A stretch of DNA of 37,216 nt, from positions 1-37,216 of IMG/VR virus record IMGVR_UViG_3300025141_000308. One strand, 5' to 3'. A model generated the notes under the pieces. It saw nothing but the letters and a program-made list of their open reading frames with translations, was not told the DNA's origin and did no database searches. Shown here piece after piece: positions 8,055 through 13,840 of this stretch (the stretch's first letter is position 1; the number at the start of each line of letters is the position of its first letter). Origin of the DNA: a virus. The position numbers and the translations under genes are program-made.

Positions 8055-8644
8055 TAGCTAACCTCCATTTCATCATAGTAATCAATGCACATTGGATCGG
8101 GGCAGCGCGGTGTTGCTATTTCAATCCATTTCCGGCTCAATCGGACAGTGTATCCACAAGTGGCACAGGCTGCTTTGATCATCCGGGTTCCAGCTTTCTT
8201 TTTAGTGCTGAAGTCCAGCTTGGCGTGAGGATATTTGCCCAGCTTTTTACTGAGAACCTTCAGTTTGGCTTCCAATTCCGGACCAGCTTCCGTTGCCGTC
8301 ATTTTCCCGGTGAGGCCCAGAGCAACTGCAAGCTTCCGGAACTTAGGACCGTGGCCTGCTCCATCCGGCAGCGCGGCGTGGACTAATTCGTGAACTAGGA
8401 CATCCAGGACCGTGGCCGGATCATCCAGGACCATTGAGATAATGATCTCAGCCGTCCCGTCCCCGGAAACGCTGGAGGACCAGCACTCGCCAATCCGGCG
8501 TTTAGCAGAGGCTCCTGCTAACCGGCTAGGCCAGCCGCAAGTCACTCGAATTTTCTTAGGGAGGGGCTTGCCCAGGGCCTTAAACCAAGGGCGGATTTCA
8601 GAGACTGCACTCAGCAGCCAAGTTTCCCGGTTCATTTTTTTCAT
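8054..8644 (-). CDS. SprT-like zinc metalloprotease
   Basis: 196 residues. The HELVH motif at residues 85-89 with a third histidine at 98 (HELVHAALPDGAGHGPKFR) is the SprT/Spartan active-site arrangement. Four C-terminal cysteines at 160, 163, 181 and 186 (CATC...CPDPMC) form a zinc-ribbon, as in SprT. Spartan-type enzymes cut proteins crosslinked to DNA; bacterial SprT roles are less defined. A phage copy could clear DNA-bound proteins during replication, or have another target; that is inference. It sits in the early operon between a zinc-finger protein and the recombinase, with ATGA coupling. Confidence 0.85.
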   Translation of the reverse strand: MKKMNRETWLLSAVSEIRPWFKALGKPLPKKIRVTCGWPSRLAGASAKRRIGECWSSSVSGDGTAEIIISMVLDDPATVLDVLVHELVHAALPDGAGHGPKFRKLAVALGLTGKMTATEAGPELEAKLKVLSKKLGKYPHAKLDFSTKKKAGTRMIKAACATCGYTVRLSRKWIEIATPRCPDPMCIDYYDEMEVS

Positions 8645-9258
8645 GCTATCTCCTTCGCTTTTTCTAGAACTTTTTCAATCCGGTCAAATTCGGCTTCAAA
8701 GGCTTTGCTATTCTTGCGGCCTTCTTTTTTCGCCAGGATTTCGCAAACCAGGAAGGCTCCGCGCCCTGCTGGGGTGTTACCTCTCTGGAGGTCCCGTCCT
8801 ATGCTATCGCAGAACCCTCCTTTCCCGTCCTCAATTGCTTCACCAAGGGGGGAGAGTAATTTAATCAGTAGTTTTTTCTTGGCTTCCCGCTCCGCCATGA
8901 TCTTATCGTCAAGTTCAGCATCCGTCAGACCTCCATTTCGTTCTCGCTGGGCTTCAAATCTAGCTTCTTTTGCGGCCTCCCATTTGGCCGCTCTTTTTTC
9001 TGCTGCCCGTTCCCGGTTCCGGGCCAGAGCGTCATATTCTTTTTTGGTGTAGGCTCTCATTGTGACAACGCCCTTGCCCAGGCATTTGAAACAATTACCA
9101 GCCATCCCGCCAGGATCATAAGCCATCCAGGACCCGCTAGTGGCCCCTCCCTGCCCACCGCAACGGTCACAAGTTCCGTTGGTCAGAGCCTTGCCTTTTC
9201 CGTTAAAGGCCAGCCCCCGGCCCGGTTCTCCTTTGCTTGTGAAATATTCTTTTTTCAT
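8641..9258 (-). CDS. Zinc-finger protein with two DnaJ-like CxxCxGxG motifs
   Basis: 205 residues. Cys30/33 (CDRCGGQG) and Cys56/59 (CFKCLGKG) give one DnaJ-type zinc site near the N-terminus. A long charged helix rich in Arg, Glu and Ala (residues 75-130) follows, then a C-terminal region also rich in charge. No J domain is present, so it is not a chaperone of the usual type. AAGGGG lies upstream of the ATG, and a promoter-like element at 9282-9311 precedes it. It overlaps the SprT-like gene by ATGA. Function unknown. Confidence 0.75.
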   Translation of the reverse strand: MKKEYFTSKGEPGRGLAFNGKGKALTNGTCDRCGGQGGATSGSWMAYDPGGMAGNCFKCLGKGVVTMRAYTKKEYDALARNRERAAEKRAAKWEAAKEARFEAQRERNGGLTDAELDDKIMAEREAKKKLLIKLLSPLGEAIEDGKGGFCDSIGRDLQRGNTPAGRGAFLVCEILAKKEGRKNSKAFEAEFDRIEKVLEKAKEIA

Positions 9259-9279
9259 TTGTTTACCCCTTTCTTTGTG

Positions 9280-9303
9280 TATGATTACCCTATGTTGCCT
9301 ATA
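9280..9303 (-). repeat. Operator-like 24-bp element, copy 1
   Basis: Read on the minus strand this is TATAGGCAACAT followed by AGGGTAATCATA. It agrees at 22 of 24 positions with the plus-strand sequence 9637-9660. It overlaps the promoter-like element upstream of the zinc-finger gene. Candidate binders encoded here are the LexA-type and ribbon-helix-helix proteins. Confidence 0.55.
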
Positions 9304-9311
9304 CTTGTCAA
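9282..9311 (-). promoter_or_regulatory. Promoter-like element before the zinc-finger/SprT/recombination genes
   Basis: On the minus strand a perfect TTGACA lies at 9306-9311, followed after 18 bases by TAATCA (9282-9287), a weak -10 match. The 24-bp element at 9280-9303, repeated in inverted form at 9637-9660, covers the spacer and -10, so a repressor bound there would block this promoter. No transcription data are available. Confidence 0.4.
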
Positions 9312-9314
9312 GCT

Positions 9315-9569
9315 CTAATATGAAGTTTCTTCAACTTTTTTCATTGCCAGCTTTCTGCTGTCGAAGCTGCCAAGGAATTTTCCGCGCCCTGGGGCGGTCC
9401 TCATCCCTCCCACTGGGGGAGGGGAGTAATCAAGGGCATATGCTACCCAGGGGAAGCTCTCTGTTGCCGTATCGGGGTATTTTTCAACGTACCCCAGGAG
9501 GCCCCCGGCCTCATCCAGGATTTTAAAAAGGTCTTTGGTGCGTGATGTCATTCTGGCGGCTCTAATCAT
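9315..9569 (-). CDS. Small early protein, unknown function
   Basis: 84 residues from ATG 9569, preferred to the TTG at 9593 because GGGAG precedes it at eight bases. It begins MIRAARMTSRTKDLFKILDE and ends KVEETSY, with a Pro/Gly-rich middle. No family is recognised. Its start lies in copy 1 of a 23-bp direct repeat shared with the end of the upstream gene, suggesting that it once abutted that gene by a TAATG overlap. Confidence 0.55.
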   Translation of the reverse strand: MIRAARMTSRTKDLFKILDEAGGLLGYVEKYPDTATESFPWVAYALDYSPPPVGGMRTAPGRGKFLGSFDSRKLAMKKVEETSY

Positions 9570-9586
9570 TAGAAGTACTCCCATTT
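9564..9586. repeat. 23-bp direct repeat, copy 1
   Basis: AATCATTAGA-A-GTACTCCCATTT; copy 2 at 9661-9683 differs only by G at position 11. Together the copies bound a 74-bp segment (9587-9660) that ends with operator-like copy 2. Confidence 0.8.
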
Positions 9587-9636
9587 GTCGCAAGTCGAAT
9601 CAAATTTTTAAAATCCAATTCGATAAGATAGCCAAT

Positions 9637-9660
9637 TATAGGCAACATAAGGTGATCATA
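9637..9660 (+). repeat. Operator-like 24-bp element, copy 2 (inverted relative to copy 1)
   Basis: TATAGGCAACAT followed by AAGGTGATCATA on the plus strand, 22/24 identical to the minus strand of 9280-9303. The TTGACA that flanks copy 1 is degenerate here (TAGCCA). On the minus strand the element includes TATAAT (9635-9640), a possible -10 for the 84-residue gene. Confidence 0.55.
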
Positions 9661-9683
9661 AATCATTAGAGGTACTCCCATTT
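9661..9683. repeat. 23-bp direct repeat, copy 2
   Basis: Matches 9564-9586 at 22 of 23 positions, 97 bp apart start to start. This copy encodes the C-terminal KWEYL and stop of the 101-residue protein. Copy 1 would encode KWEYF plus stop in the equivalent frame, so copy 1 looks like a duplicated gene end. Confidence 0.8.
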
Positions 9684-9971
9684 TCCGTTTTCGTAATATT
9701 CAATGTCGGTGCAACCGGCGTTTGGCATTCCGAAATCATCCAGGGGCGCAAATCCATCCTCTGACATATCCCCCAGATATTTGCCGTAGTAATAAATCTC
9801 ACCATCTCCGTCCCGCATCCGGAACTTGGTTCCTCCACCGGCTTTCAGTTTAACGTAGATATTCCGGTCCAGGTCCCGGGGACCTGTCATGCCTACTGCA
9901 TTCACATTTGATGGGGCGTCATATCCATCTGTCGCAATTTTATCTTTGGTGATGATCCATCCGTAGGCCAT
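9666..9971 (-). CDS. Early protein of 101 residues, unknown function
   Basis: Begins MAYGWIITKDKIATDGYDAP and is rich in Asp, Gly and Tyr (GDGEIYYYGKYLGD), giving an acidic probably beta-rich fold. A strong AGGAGG ribosome site lies just upstream, and the GTTTAAAC palindrome fills the spacer between it and the ATG. The stop is TAA followed by TGA, inside the 23-bp direct repeat. No family is recognised. Confidence 0.72.
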   Translation of the reverse strand: MAYGWIITKDKIATDGYDAPSNVNAVGMTGPRDLDRNIYVKLKAGGGTKFRMRDGDGEIYYYGKYLGDMSEDGFAPLDDFGMPNAGCTDIEYYENGKWEYL

Positions 9972-9973
9972 GT

Positions 9974-10258
9974 TTAAACCTCCTCTTTCAATGCGCTCTC
10001 AGCCCAGGAGTTCCCATTCATTATGCAAGGCTCTCCAGATTTTCCGGTCAGTGCGTAGAGCTTCCCGGGTTCAGGCCGGTCCAGGGTTTCTTCAAAAAGG
10101 TCCTCCAGGGTGTTGACCGTCAGATCACAGAACCCATCCCCATCATCAACCAGAGAGAGTTCCAGGAGGTCCAGGCAGAAGGTGAATTTCTCAGCCGTTG
10201 CTTCCCATGCTTTCGCATTTTCCAGCGTGTTCAATTTTTCCAGTTTTTTTAAGGCCAT
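9974..10258 (-). CDS. Early protein of 94 residues, unknown function
   Basis: Acidic and helical (MALKKLEKLNTLENAKAWEA; LDLLELSLVDDGDGFCDL), with GGAG before the ATG. Its TAA stop lies inside the GTTTAAAC palindrome that also forms the ribosome-site spacer of the next gene. The acidic charge recalls small phage anti-host proteins or DNA mimics, but that is only a possibility. Confidence 0.7.
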   Translation of the reverse strand: MALKKLEKLNTLENAKAWEATAEKFTFCLDLLELSLVDDGDGFCDLTVNTLEDLFEETLDRPEPGKLYALTGKSGEPCIMNGNSWAESALKEEV

Positions 10259-10260
10259 GA

Positions 10261-10434
10261 TTAGGCAACTCCTTTGGTTGGTTTGAGTGTTTTTGCGTAG
10301 GCTAGAGCGTTTTTATAGGACCCATCATAGTAGCCAAGGACTGCGTATGTCGCAGCCCCCCAGGCTACATCTCCGTAGTCCCTCCAGGCGACTACCTTGC
10401 CGTTGTTTTTTAAGATCAGGACCCAGGTTTTCAT
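10261..10434 (-). CDS. Small early protein, 57 residues
   Basis: ATG 10432-10434 overlaps the TGA of the upstream zinc-finger gene (ATGA); it stops at TAA 10261-10263, two bases before the next start. It begins MKTWVLILKNNGKVVAWRDY and contains GYYDGSYKNALAYAK. One short hydrophobic strand is present but no clear membrane helix. No family recognised. Coupling on both sides supports its reality. Confidence 0.65.
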   Translation of the reverse strand: MKTWVLILKNNGKVVAWRDYGDVAWGAATYAVLGYYDGSYKNALAYAKTLKPTKGVA

Positions 10435-10619
10435 TTTGACACCTCATCCTTTGCAGCCCAAAGGCCAATCCGGACCGGGATCACAACTATCTCGTTGCAG
10501 TCTCCGCAGCAGCGACCAGAGTTAACCGGCTCTGCATTGTTGCCCTTGTCCCAGATCACTTTGCCGGTCTTGGGGCATTTGAGTTTTTCGATTTCGTTAA
10601 AACAGATTGAGCATTTCAT
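10431..10619 (-). CDS. Small zinc-ribbon-like protein
   Basis: 62 residues with Cys at 3, 6, 15, 37, 38 and 41 (CSICFNEIEKLKC and GRCCGDCN), fitting a zinc-binding fold. The pattern IWDKGNNAEPVN before the second Cys cluster is one I recall from small conserved proteins in many phages, function unknown. Coupled to the next gene by ATGA. Confidence 0.75.
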   Translation of the reverse strand: MKCSICFNEIEKLKCPKTGKVIWDKGNNAEPVNSGRCCGDCNEIVVIPVRIGLWAAKDEVSK

Positions 10620-10621
10620 GA

Positions 10622-10804
10622 TTAGGCTTCCTTTCCATTAAATTCTAAGGACCATTTTCCAACGGTATTTCCGTTGTAATCGACACATAAACCGCAATCC
10701 CATCCTTCCTCCATTTCTTCAACGGCCTTTTTCAAAATCCTGGCAGTTTCCAGGGCTAACTGTTCAAAGGCGGCGTTTCCAGTTTCAAATTCGATCTTAA
10801 ACAT
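10622..10804 (-). CDS. Small conserved early protein, 60 residues
   Basis: The start at ATG 10804 (MFKIEFETGNAAF) is preferred to 10810 because AAGGAG is then about eight bases away. The pattern FKIEFETGNAAFE, then ARILKKAVEEMEEG, then DYNGNTVGKW is one I recall from short proteins in many phages and prophages, without known function. It is acidic. It ends two bases before the zinc-ribbon gene. Confidence 0.72.
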   Translation of the reverse strand: MFKIEFETGNAAFEQLALETARILKKAVEEMEEGWDCGLCVDYNGNTVGKWSLEFNGKEA

Positions 10805-10822
10805 GTTCATTTCTCCTTTCGT

Positions 10823-11188
10823 TTACCATCCAAGGGCGCGGCGTTCTGCCGCCCTCTCAGCCTCAATTTCCCATTCTACCCGGTTCATCTCGTCAAGCAG
10901 ACCAAGCATTTTTGGATCAGAGTTTTCCCGGTCAATTACCAGAACAATCTTTTCCCCTTTGCAGTCCTCGCAGATAACATCATAATCTCCCCGAAAATAA
11001 GCCTCCCCAAAATCGGGGTCCTCTGCGAATTTTTCAAAAGTGATGCCGTTGCCGTCAATGGCCGGATTGACCATTGCCCCGGTGCCGTCGCACCGGTCAC
11101 ATTTTTCACGGGTTGCGGGGAAAGCGTAAACCCCGCTATCCCCATTTTCATAAAACAATTCCTTGGTCAAAAAAACTTTACTAGGCAT
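10823..11188 (-). CDS. Zinc-finger protein with DnaJ-like cysteine motifs
   Basis: 121 residues. CDRCDGTG (from about residue 30) and CEDCKGEK (from about residue 73) make a single CxxCxGxG-type zinc site, separated by an acidic 35-residue insert. The C-terminal 30 residues form an Arg/Glu-rich helix. It is the second such protein in the operon (compare 8641-9258) but the two are otherwise not alike. Function unknown. The start overlaps the end of the 88-residue gene. Confidence 0.72.
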   Translation of the reverse strand: MPSKVFLTKELFYENGDSGVYAFPATREKCDRCDGTGAMVNPAIDGNGITFEKFAEDPDFGEAYFRGDYDVICEDCKGEKIVLVIDRENSDPKMLGLLDEMNRVEWEIEAERAAERRALGW

Positions 11189-11447
11189 CGTAAACTCCTA
11201 ACACTCCAGGGTTGATCCATTCGGCAACCAATCCGAATTTGTCCAGGACTTTGGTGACTTTCGGATTGACCCCGAAAAGCCAGCCAGGGATATTCATACC
11301 GTCCCAGTAGTCTGCCCAGATTACTTCACCGTTTCCCCATTCTTCAGCGCTGAGAATGAAATATTCACCACTCCAATCTCTGCCCTCATAAACCGGCGCT
11401 CCTAACTTTTTCAAAGCTTCAAAAGCTTTTTTTGCGTTGGTTTTCAT
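11181..11447 (-). CDS. Early protein of 88 residues, unknown function
   Basis: Begins MKTNAKKAFEALKKLGAPVY and then becomes aromatic-rich (DWSGEYFILSAEEWGNGE; WADYWDGMNIPGW). The fold is probably alpha plus beta. GGAG lies upstream of the ATG. It overlaps the next gene by eight bases. No family recognised. Confidence 0.7.
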   Translation of the reverse strand: MKTNAKKAFEALKKLGAPVYEGRDWSGEYFILSAEEWGNGEVIWADYWDGMNIPGWLFGVNPKVTKVLDKFGLVAEWINPGVLGVYDA

Positions 11448-11459
11448 TTTATTTCTCCT

Positions 11460-11801
11460 TTAATCCATCCAGCCATCATAATAGAAGGCTTCAATTTCGC
11501 AGTCCTCAAGGTATTTGAGGGCTGGCTCAACGCTTTTGTAAGCGCTCACGTTGCCCTGGCAGGGAGGACTATTAACAAAGGTCACACGATCTGCGCTGCG
11601 CTGCCGGGGAGCAACATACCAAATCTGAATGCCCTTGCCTCCGCAGCAAGTTCCCTCATCCTTGGAACCCTGGCTGACCCATTCCTCATACCAGCGATTT
11701 TCCGCATAATTGAGATTGGCTGAAATCTCAGCTAAATCTTTTTTCTCATAGGCTTCGACAAAATGACCGGAGCCTTTATAGTAGGTTTCAATTTTTTTCA
11801 T
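11460..11801 (-). CDS. Early protein of 113 residues, unknown function
   Basis: Begins MKKIETYYKGSGHFVEAYEK. It has a GTCCGGKG motif and another Cys later (PPCQGN), and an acidic aromatic end (YYDGWMD). An AAGGAGG site precedes the ATG. No family recognised. Confidence 0.7.
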   Translation of the reverse strand: MKKIETYYKGSGHFVEAYEKKDLAEISANLNYAENRWYEEWVSQGSKDEGTCCGGKGIQIWYVAPRQRSADRVTFVNSPPCQGNVSAYKSVEPALKYLEDCEIEAFYYDGWMD

Positions 11802-11814
11802 TTGCTGTCCCTCC

Positions 11815-11967
11815 TTACTGTACTGCCAGGGCCAAAGGAACTATCAAGCTCAATCCAAAGGCCGTCATTATCATCATGGTTTCAAACAAGCTGTGGAGTT
11901 TCCCGACTTCCTGGAGGCTCACCGCCCCTTGGCTCAAACCCATTTCTTGTTCAATAAATTTAATCAT
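11815..11967 (-). CDS. Small membrane protein, first gene of the leftward operon
   Basis: 50 residues from ATG 11965-11967 with AAGGAG about nine bases upstream, stopping at TAA 11815-11817. The N-terminal half is amphipathic (MIKFIEQEMGLSQGAVSLQE) and the C-terminal half is one hydrophobic helix (MMIMTAFGLSLIVPLALAV). It is the first gene downstream of the leftward promoter. Function unknown; it is shorter than many gene finders' cut-off. Confidence 0.6.
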   Translation of the reverse strand: MIKFIEQEMGLSQGAVSLQEVGKLHSLFETMMIMTAFGLSLIVPLALAVQ

Positions 11968-12010
11968 CTCTCTAACTCCTTTTTTTTCGTTTGTTCTTAT
12001 TTCTCTCTCC

Positions 12011-12039
12011 TTTACGAACCCTACTCGATATGCTATAAA
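12011..12039 (+). promoter_or_regulatory. Rightward early promoter candidate
   Basis: TTTACG (12011-12016), 17-bp spacer, TATAAA (12034-12039), with a fair sigma70 match. It would drive the ribbon-helix-helix gene and the rightward replication genes. It is face to face with the leftward candidate, so polymerases would compete for the same DNA. Confidence 0.4.
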
Positions 12040-12047
12040 GTTGTCAA
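12018..12047 (-). promoter_or_regulatory. Leftward early promoter candidate
   Basis: On the minus strand TTGACA at 12042-12047 is followed after 18 bases by TAGGGT (12018-12023). It resembles the 9282-9311 element (TTGACA, 18-bp spacer, TA-starting -10, nearby AGGGT). It would drive the operon from 11967 leftward and overlaps the opposed rightward candidate. Confidence 0.45.
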
Positions 12048-12090
12048 GTTCTTTTTGTTATTTTTTTCACTTTTTTTGAAAGTTTTTTTC

Positions 12091-12276
12091 ATGAATAGCC
12101 CGAAAGTCCCTATGACCTTCAATATTCAGCCTGAAATAATTTCTGAATTAAAATCACTTTCTGCTGTTTCTGGCATCCCAATGGTCAGGATGCTGGAAGA
12201 TGCGTTGGGGAAATACCTACCAACGGTTCGCGCAACTTATGTGCAACATCAGGATTTAGTTGATGGCTTACAATAA
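12091..12276 (+). CDS. Ribbon-helix-helix (Arc/CopG-type) DNA-binding protein
   Basis: 61 residues from ATG 12091; an internal ATG at 12112 (MTFNIQPE) is an alternative start. The strand-helix-helix pattern TFNIQPEIISELKSLSAVSG then IPMVRMLEDALGKYL is that of small RHH repressors, which dimerise and bind short operators. It is the first rightward gene, just after the opposed promoters, so it may regulate early transcription. The ribosome site is weak (GAAAG in a T-rich leader), which would suit low expression. It overlaps the next gene. Confidence 0.7.
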   Translation: MNSPKVPMTFNIQPEIISELKSLSAVSGIPMVRMLEDALGKYLPTVRATYVQHQDLVDGLQ

Positions 12277-12583
12277 ATATCGGAACGTCAAAACTGAGGT
12301 TGACGGCATCCGCTTTGACAGCAGAGCGGAAGCAAAGCGATACTCAGAATTGAAAATTCTGGAGAAGGCAGGGGAGATCAGCCGCCTGGAACTGCAACCT
12401 GAGTTTGTCTGCAAGGTTGAAGGCAAACTGATCTGCAAATACCGCGCAGATTTTAGATACTTCACCGCCAAAGAAAGAGTGGTGGAGGATGTCAAGGGTT
12501 TTAAAACCCCGATTTACCGGCTGAAGAAAAAGCTGGTGGAGGCCCTATTCAAAGGTACCCGGATAGTGGAGATTGCTAAATGA
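12263..12583 (+). CDS. DUF1064 family protein, PD-(D/E)XK nuclease-like
   Basis: 106 residues from ATG 12263. It matches the DUF1064 pattern: NKYRNVKTEVDGIRFDSRAE, EKAGEISRLELQPEF, YRADFRYF, then VVEDVKGFKTPIYRLKKKL. Asp63 and the D-V-K at 76-78, with Glu23 upstream, fit a PD-(D/E)XK-type active site, so a structure-selective endonuclease (for example Holliday-junction processing) is plausible, though the family has no assigned function that I know of. The next start overlaps its stop (ATGA). Confidence 0.82.
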   Translation: MAYNKYRNVKTEVDGIRFDSRAEAKRYSELKILEKAGEISRLELQPEFVCKVEGKLICKYRADFRYFTAKERVVEDVKGFKTPIYRLKKKLVEALFKGTRIVEIAK

Positions 12584-12786
12584 GTGAACCAACGAATGAC
12601 AATGGTTATTCCGTTATCGCTGGCGTCGGCGGTGACAATAAGGCGCTGCTGGATATCCTGGCCCATCTGACAGAAGAAAATGAGCGGATGAGAGTTGCGC
12701 TAAACGAGATCAGGGATATTGCCCAGGTCAGCGACGGGGTTGAATTTTATGCTATGTTGGCGAAAAGGGGACTGGGATATGGTTGA
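12580..12786 (+). CDS. Small acidic helical protein, unknown
   Basis: 68 residues, coupled by ATGA to the DUF1064 gene and overlapping the next gene by eight bases. A central helix (LLDILAHLTEENERMRVALN) looks coiled-coil and may dimerise. No family recognised. Confidence 0.65.
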   Translation: MSEPTNDNGYSVIAGVGGDNKALLDILAHLTEENERMRVALNEIRDIAQVSDGVEFYAMLAKRGLGYG

Positions 12787-12967
12787 TATTTTTCACAAAA
12801 CCCCAGACCCCAGGAACCGCTGGTGGACGCTGCCCAAGCCAACGAAGGAATACAAAGAGGGCTGGGATAGGATTTTTAGAGGGAAAGATCAATGTGCGGA
12901 GAGTGTCAAGGATCAAGGGAAACCTACCGGGAAAAAAAGAAAATCAAAAAAGAAACCTGGGGCGTGA
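12779..12967 (+). CDS. Small basic-tailed protein, unknown
   Basis: 62 residues from ATG 12779 with GGGG upstream. It begins MVDIFHKTPDPRNRWWTL and ends in a strongly basic tail (GKKRKSKKKPGA), fitting nucleic-acid contact. It overlaps the next frame by 76 bases, which lowers confidence in the last part. Confidence 0.55.
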   Translation: MVDIFHKTPDPRNRWWTLPKPTKEYKEGWDRIFRGKDQCAESVKDQGKPTGKKRKSKKKPGA

Positions 12968-13254
12968 ATGACTTCGGTCATGTCGTAAAATTAACGGAAA
13001 CTATTGAGATAGGGGGGCTTGATGCCTGTTCAAAATGTGCGGAGAGGGCGGAAATCGAATACCAGGGGGTCATCATGGATAAGAATATGAACCGGGAACA
13101 GCTGGGAAAGAAAGTTGAGAGGGCCAAATATGACCTGATCCTGGCTGAAAACAATGACAGCATTGGGATGGCTCCGGAGATTGATCGGCGGCGGCGGGAA
13201 TATTACCGGCTCTGGAAACTCCTGGATCAAATGAACGGGGGCCAGGATGGTTGA
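12892..13254 (+). CDS. Zinc-binding protein with two CxxC pairs
   Basis: 120 residues. CGEC at residues 2-5 and CSKC near residue 46 form a likely zinc site. The C-terminal half is helical (NREQLGKKVERAKYDLILAE; RRREYYRLWKLLDQM). AGGGAAAG precedes the ATG, which lies inside the preceding gene. It overlaps the next gene by eight bases. Function unknown. Confidence 0.65.
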   Translation: MCGECQGSRETYREKKKIKKETWGVNDFGHVVKLTETIEIGGLDACSKCAERAEIEYQGVIMDKNMNREQLGKKVERAKYDLILAENNDSIGMAPEIDRRRREYYRLWKLLDQMNGGQDG

Positions 13255-13771
13255 TCTGGTGACCCTGGACCGGGACCAAGTAATGAAGGCCCTGGAAATA
13301 GCTCACCTGAGAAACGCGCCAAAGGAGGCGGGGGGGGTTGCCCCCTCCAGCTATGGACAAAGGGCGCTCTCAGCCCATTTAACCGGCTCCCTGGCAGAAA
13401 TAGCGGCAGCGGTCAGGTATGGGGTAGAGATTGACGAAAACTTTTATATGGCTGGGGACGGTCACCGCGCTGATATTAAGGTCAATGGCTGGGATGTTGA
13501 GGTCAAAGGGGCCAGCCATAAACCGCCAATCCTTAAATTTAACCAACTGATAGAATTTAAATCTGATGTTGCCTTGTTATGTTATGTTGACCGGGACCAG
13601 ATCAAAAAGAACGGCGGGGAACGCGCTGATGTTGAGCTTCATGGCGTTGTTAGCCGTGTCAAATTCAATAACAATCATTATGTGAAGAGCTTCGGATATG
13701 GGGACCGCTATTGCATGGCGGCGGCATCTCTGGCTGATCCAAAGGCTCTGGAAGATAGGAGTAAGCAATAA
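13247..13771 (+). CDS. PD-(D/E)XK-like protein, putative nuclease
   Basis: 174 residues. Glu51 (GSLAEIAAAVRYG), Asp76 (HRADIKVNGW) and Glu85/Lys87 (WDVEVKGAS) follow the E...D...E-x-K layout of restriction-endonuclease-like folds. Later parts (SDVALLCYVD) fit the core strands. It may be a phage DNA-processing enzyme; the substrate cannot be told. It belongs to the rightward replication gene cluster. Confidence 0.65.
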   Translation: MVDLVTLDRDQVMKALEIAHLRNAPKEAGGVAPSSYGQRALSAHLTGSLAEIAAAVRYGVEIDENFYMAGDGHRADIKVNGWDVEVKGASHKPPILKFNQLIEFKSDVALLCYVDRDQIKKNGGERADVELHGVVSRVKFNNNHYVKSFGYGDRYCMAAASLADPKALEDRSKQ

Positions 13772-13840
13772 ATGAGCAAAAAACAATATTCATTTAAAGC
13801 AAAAGAAGTTCTAAGATTTAAGGAAAAAGTAAATGGCTGA
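13772..13840 (+). CDS. Possible 22-residue basic peptide
   Basis: ATG directly after the previous TAA, with AGGAG about ten bases upstream, stopping at TGA 13838-13840 and overlapping the next start. The product begins MSKKQYSFKAKEVLRFKEK and is strongly basic. It could equally be leader sequence for the next gene. Confidence 0.3.
   Translation: MSKKQYSFKAKEVLRFKEKVNG

Noticed and set aside
12783-12971. 62-codon frame starting MIFFTKPQTPG
   Set aside because: It overlaps the better-supported frame 12779-12967, which has the expected ribosome spacing and a coherent basic tail.
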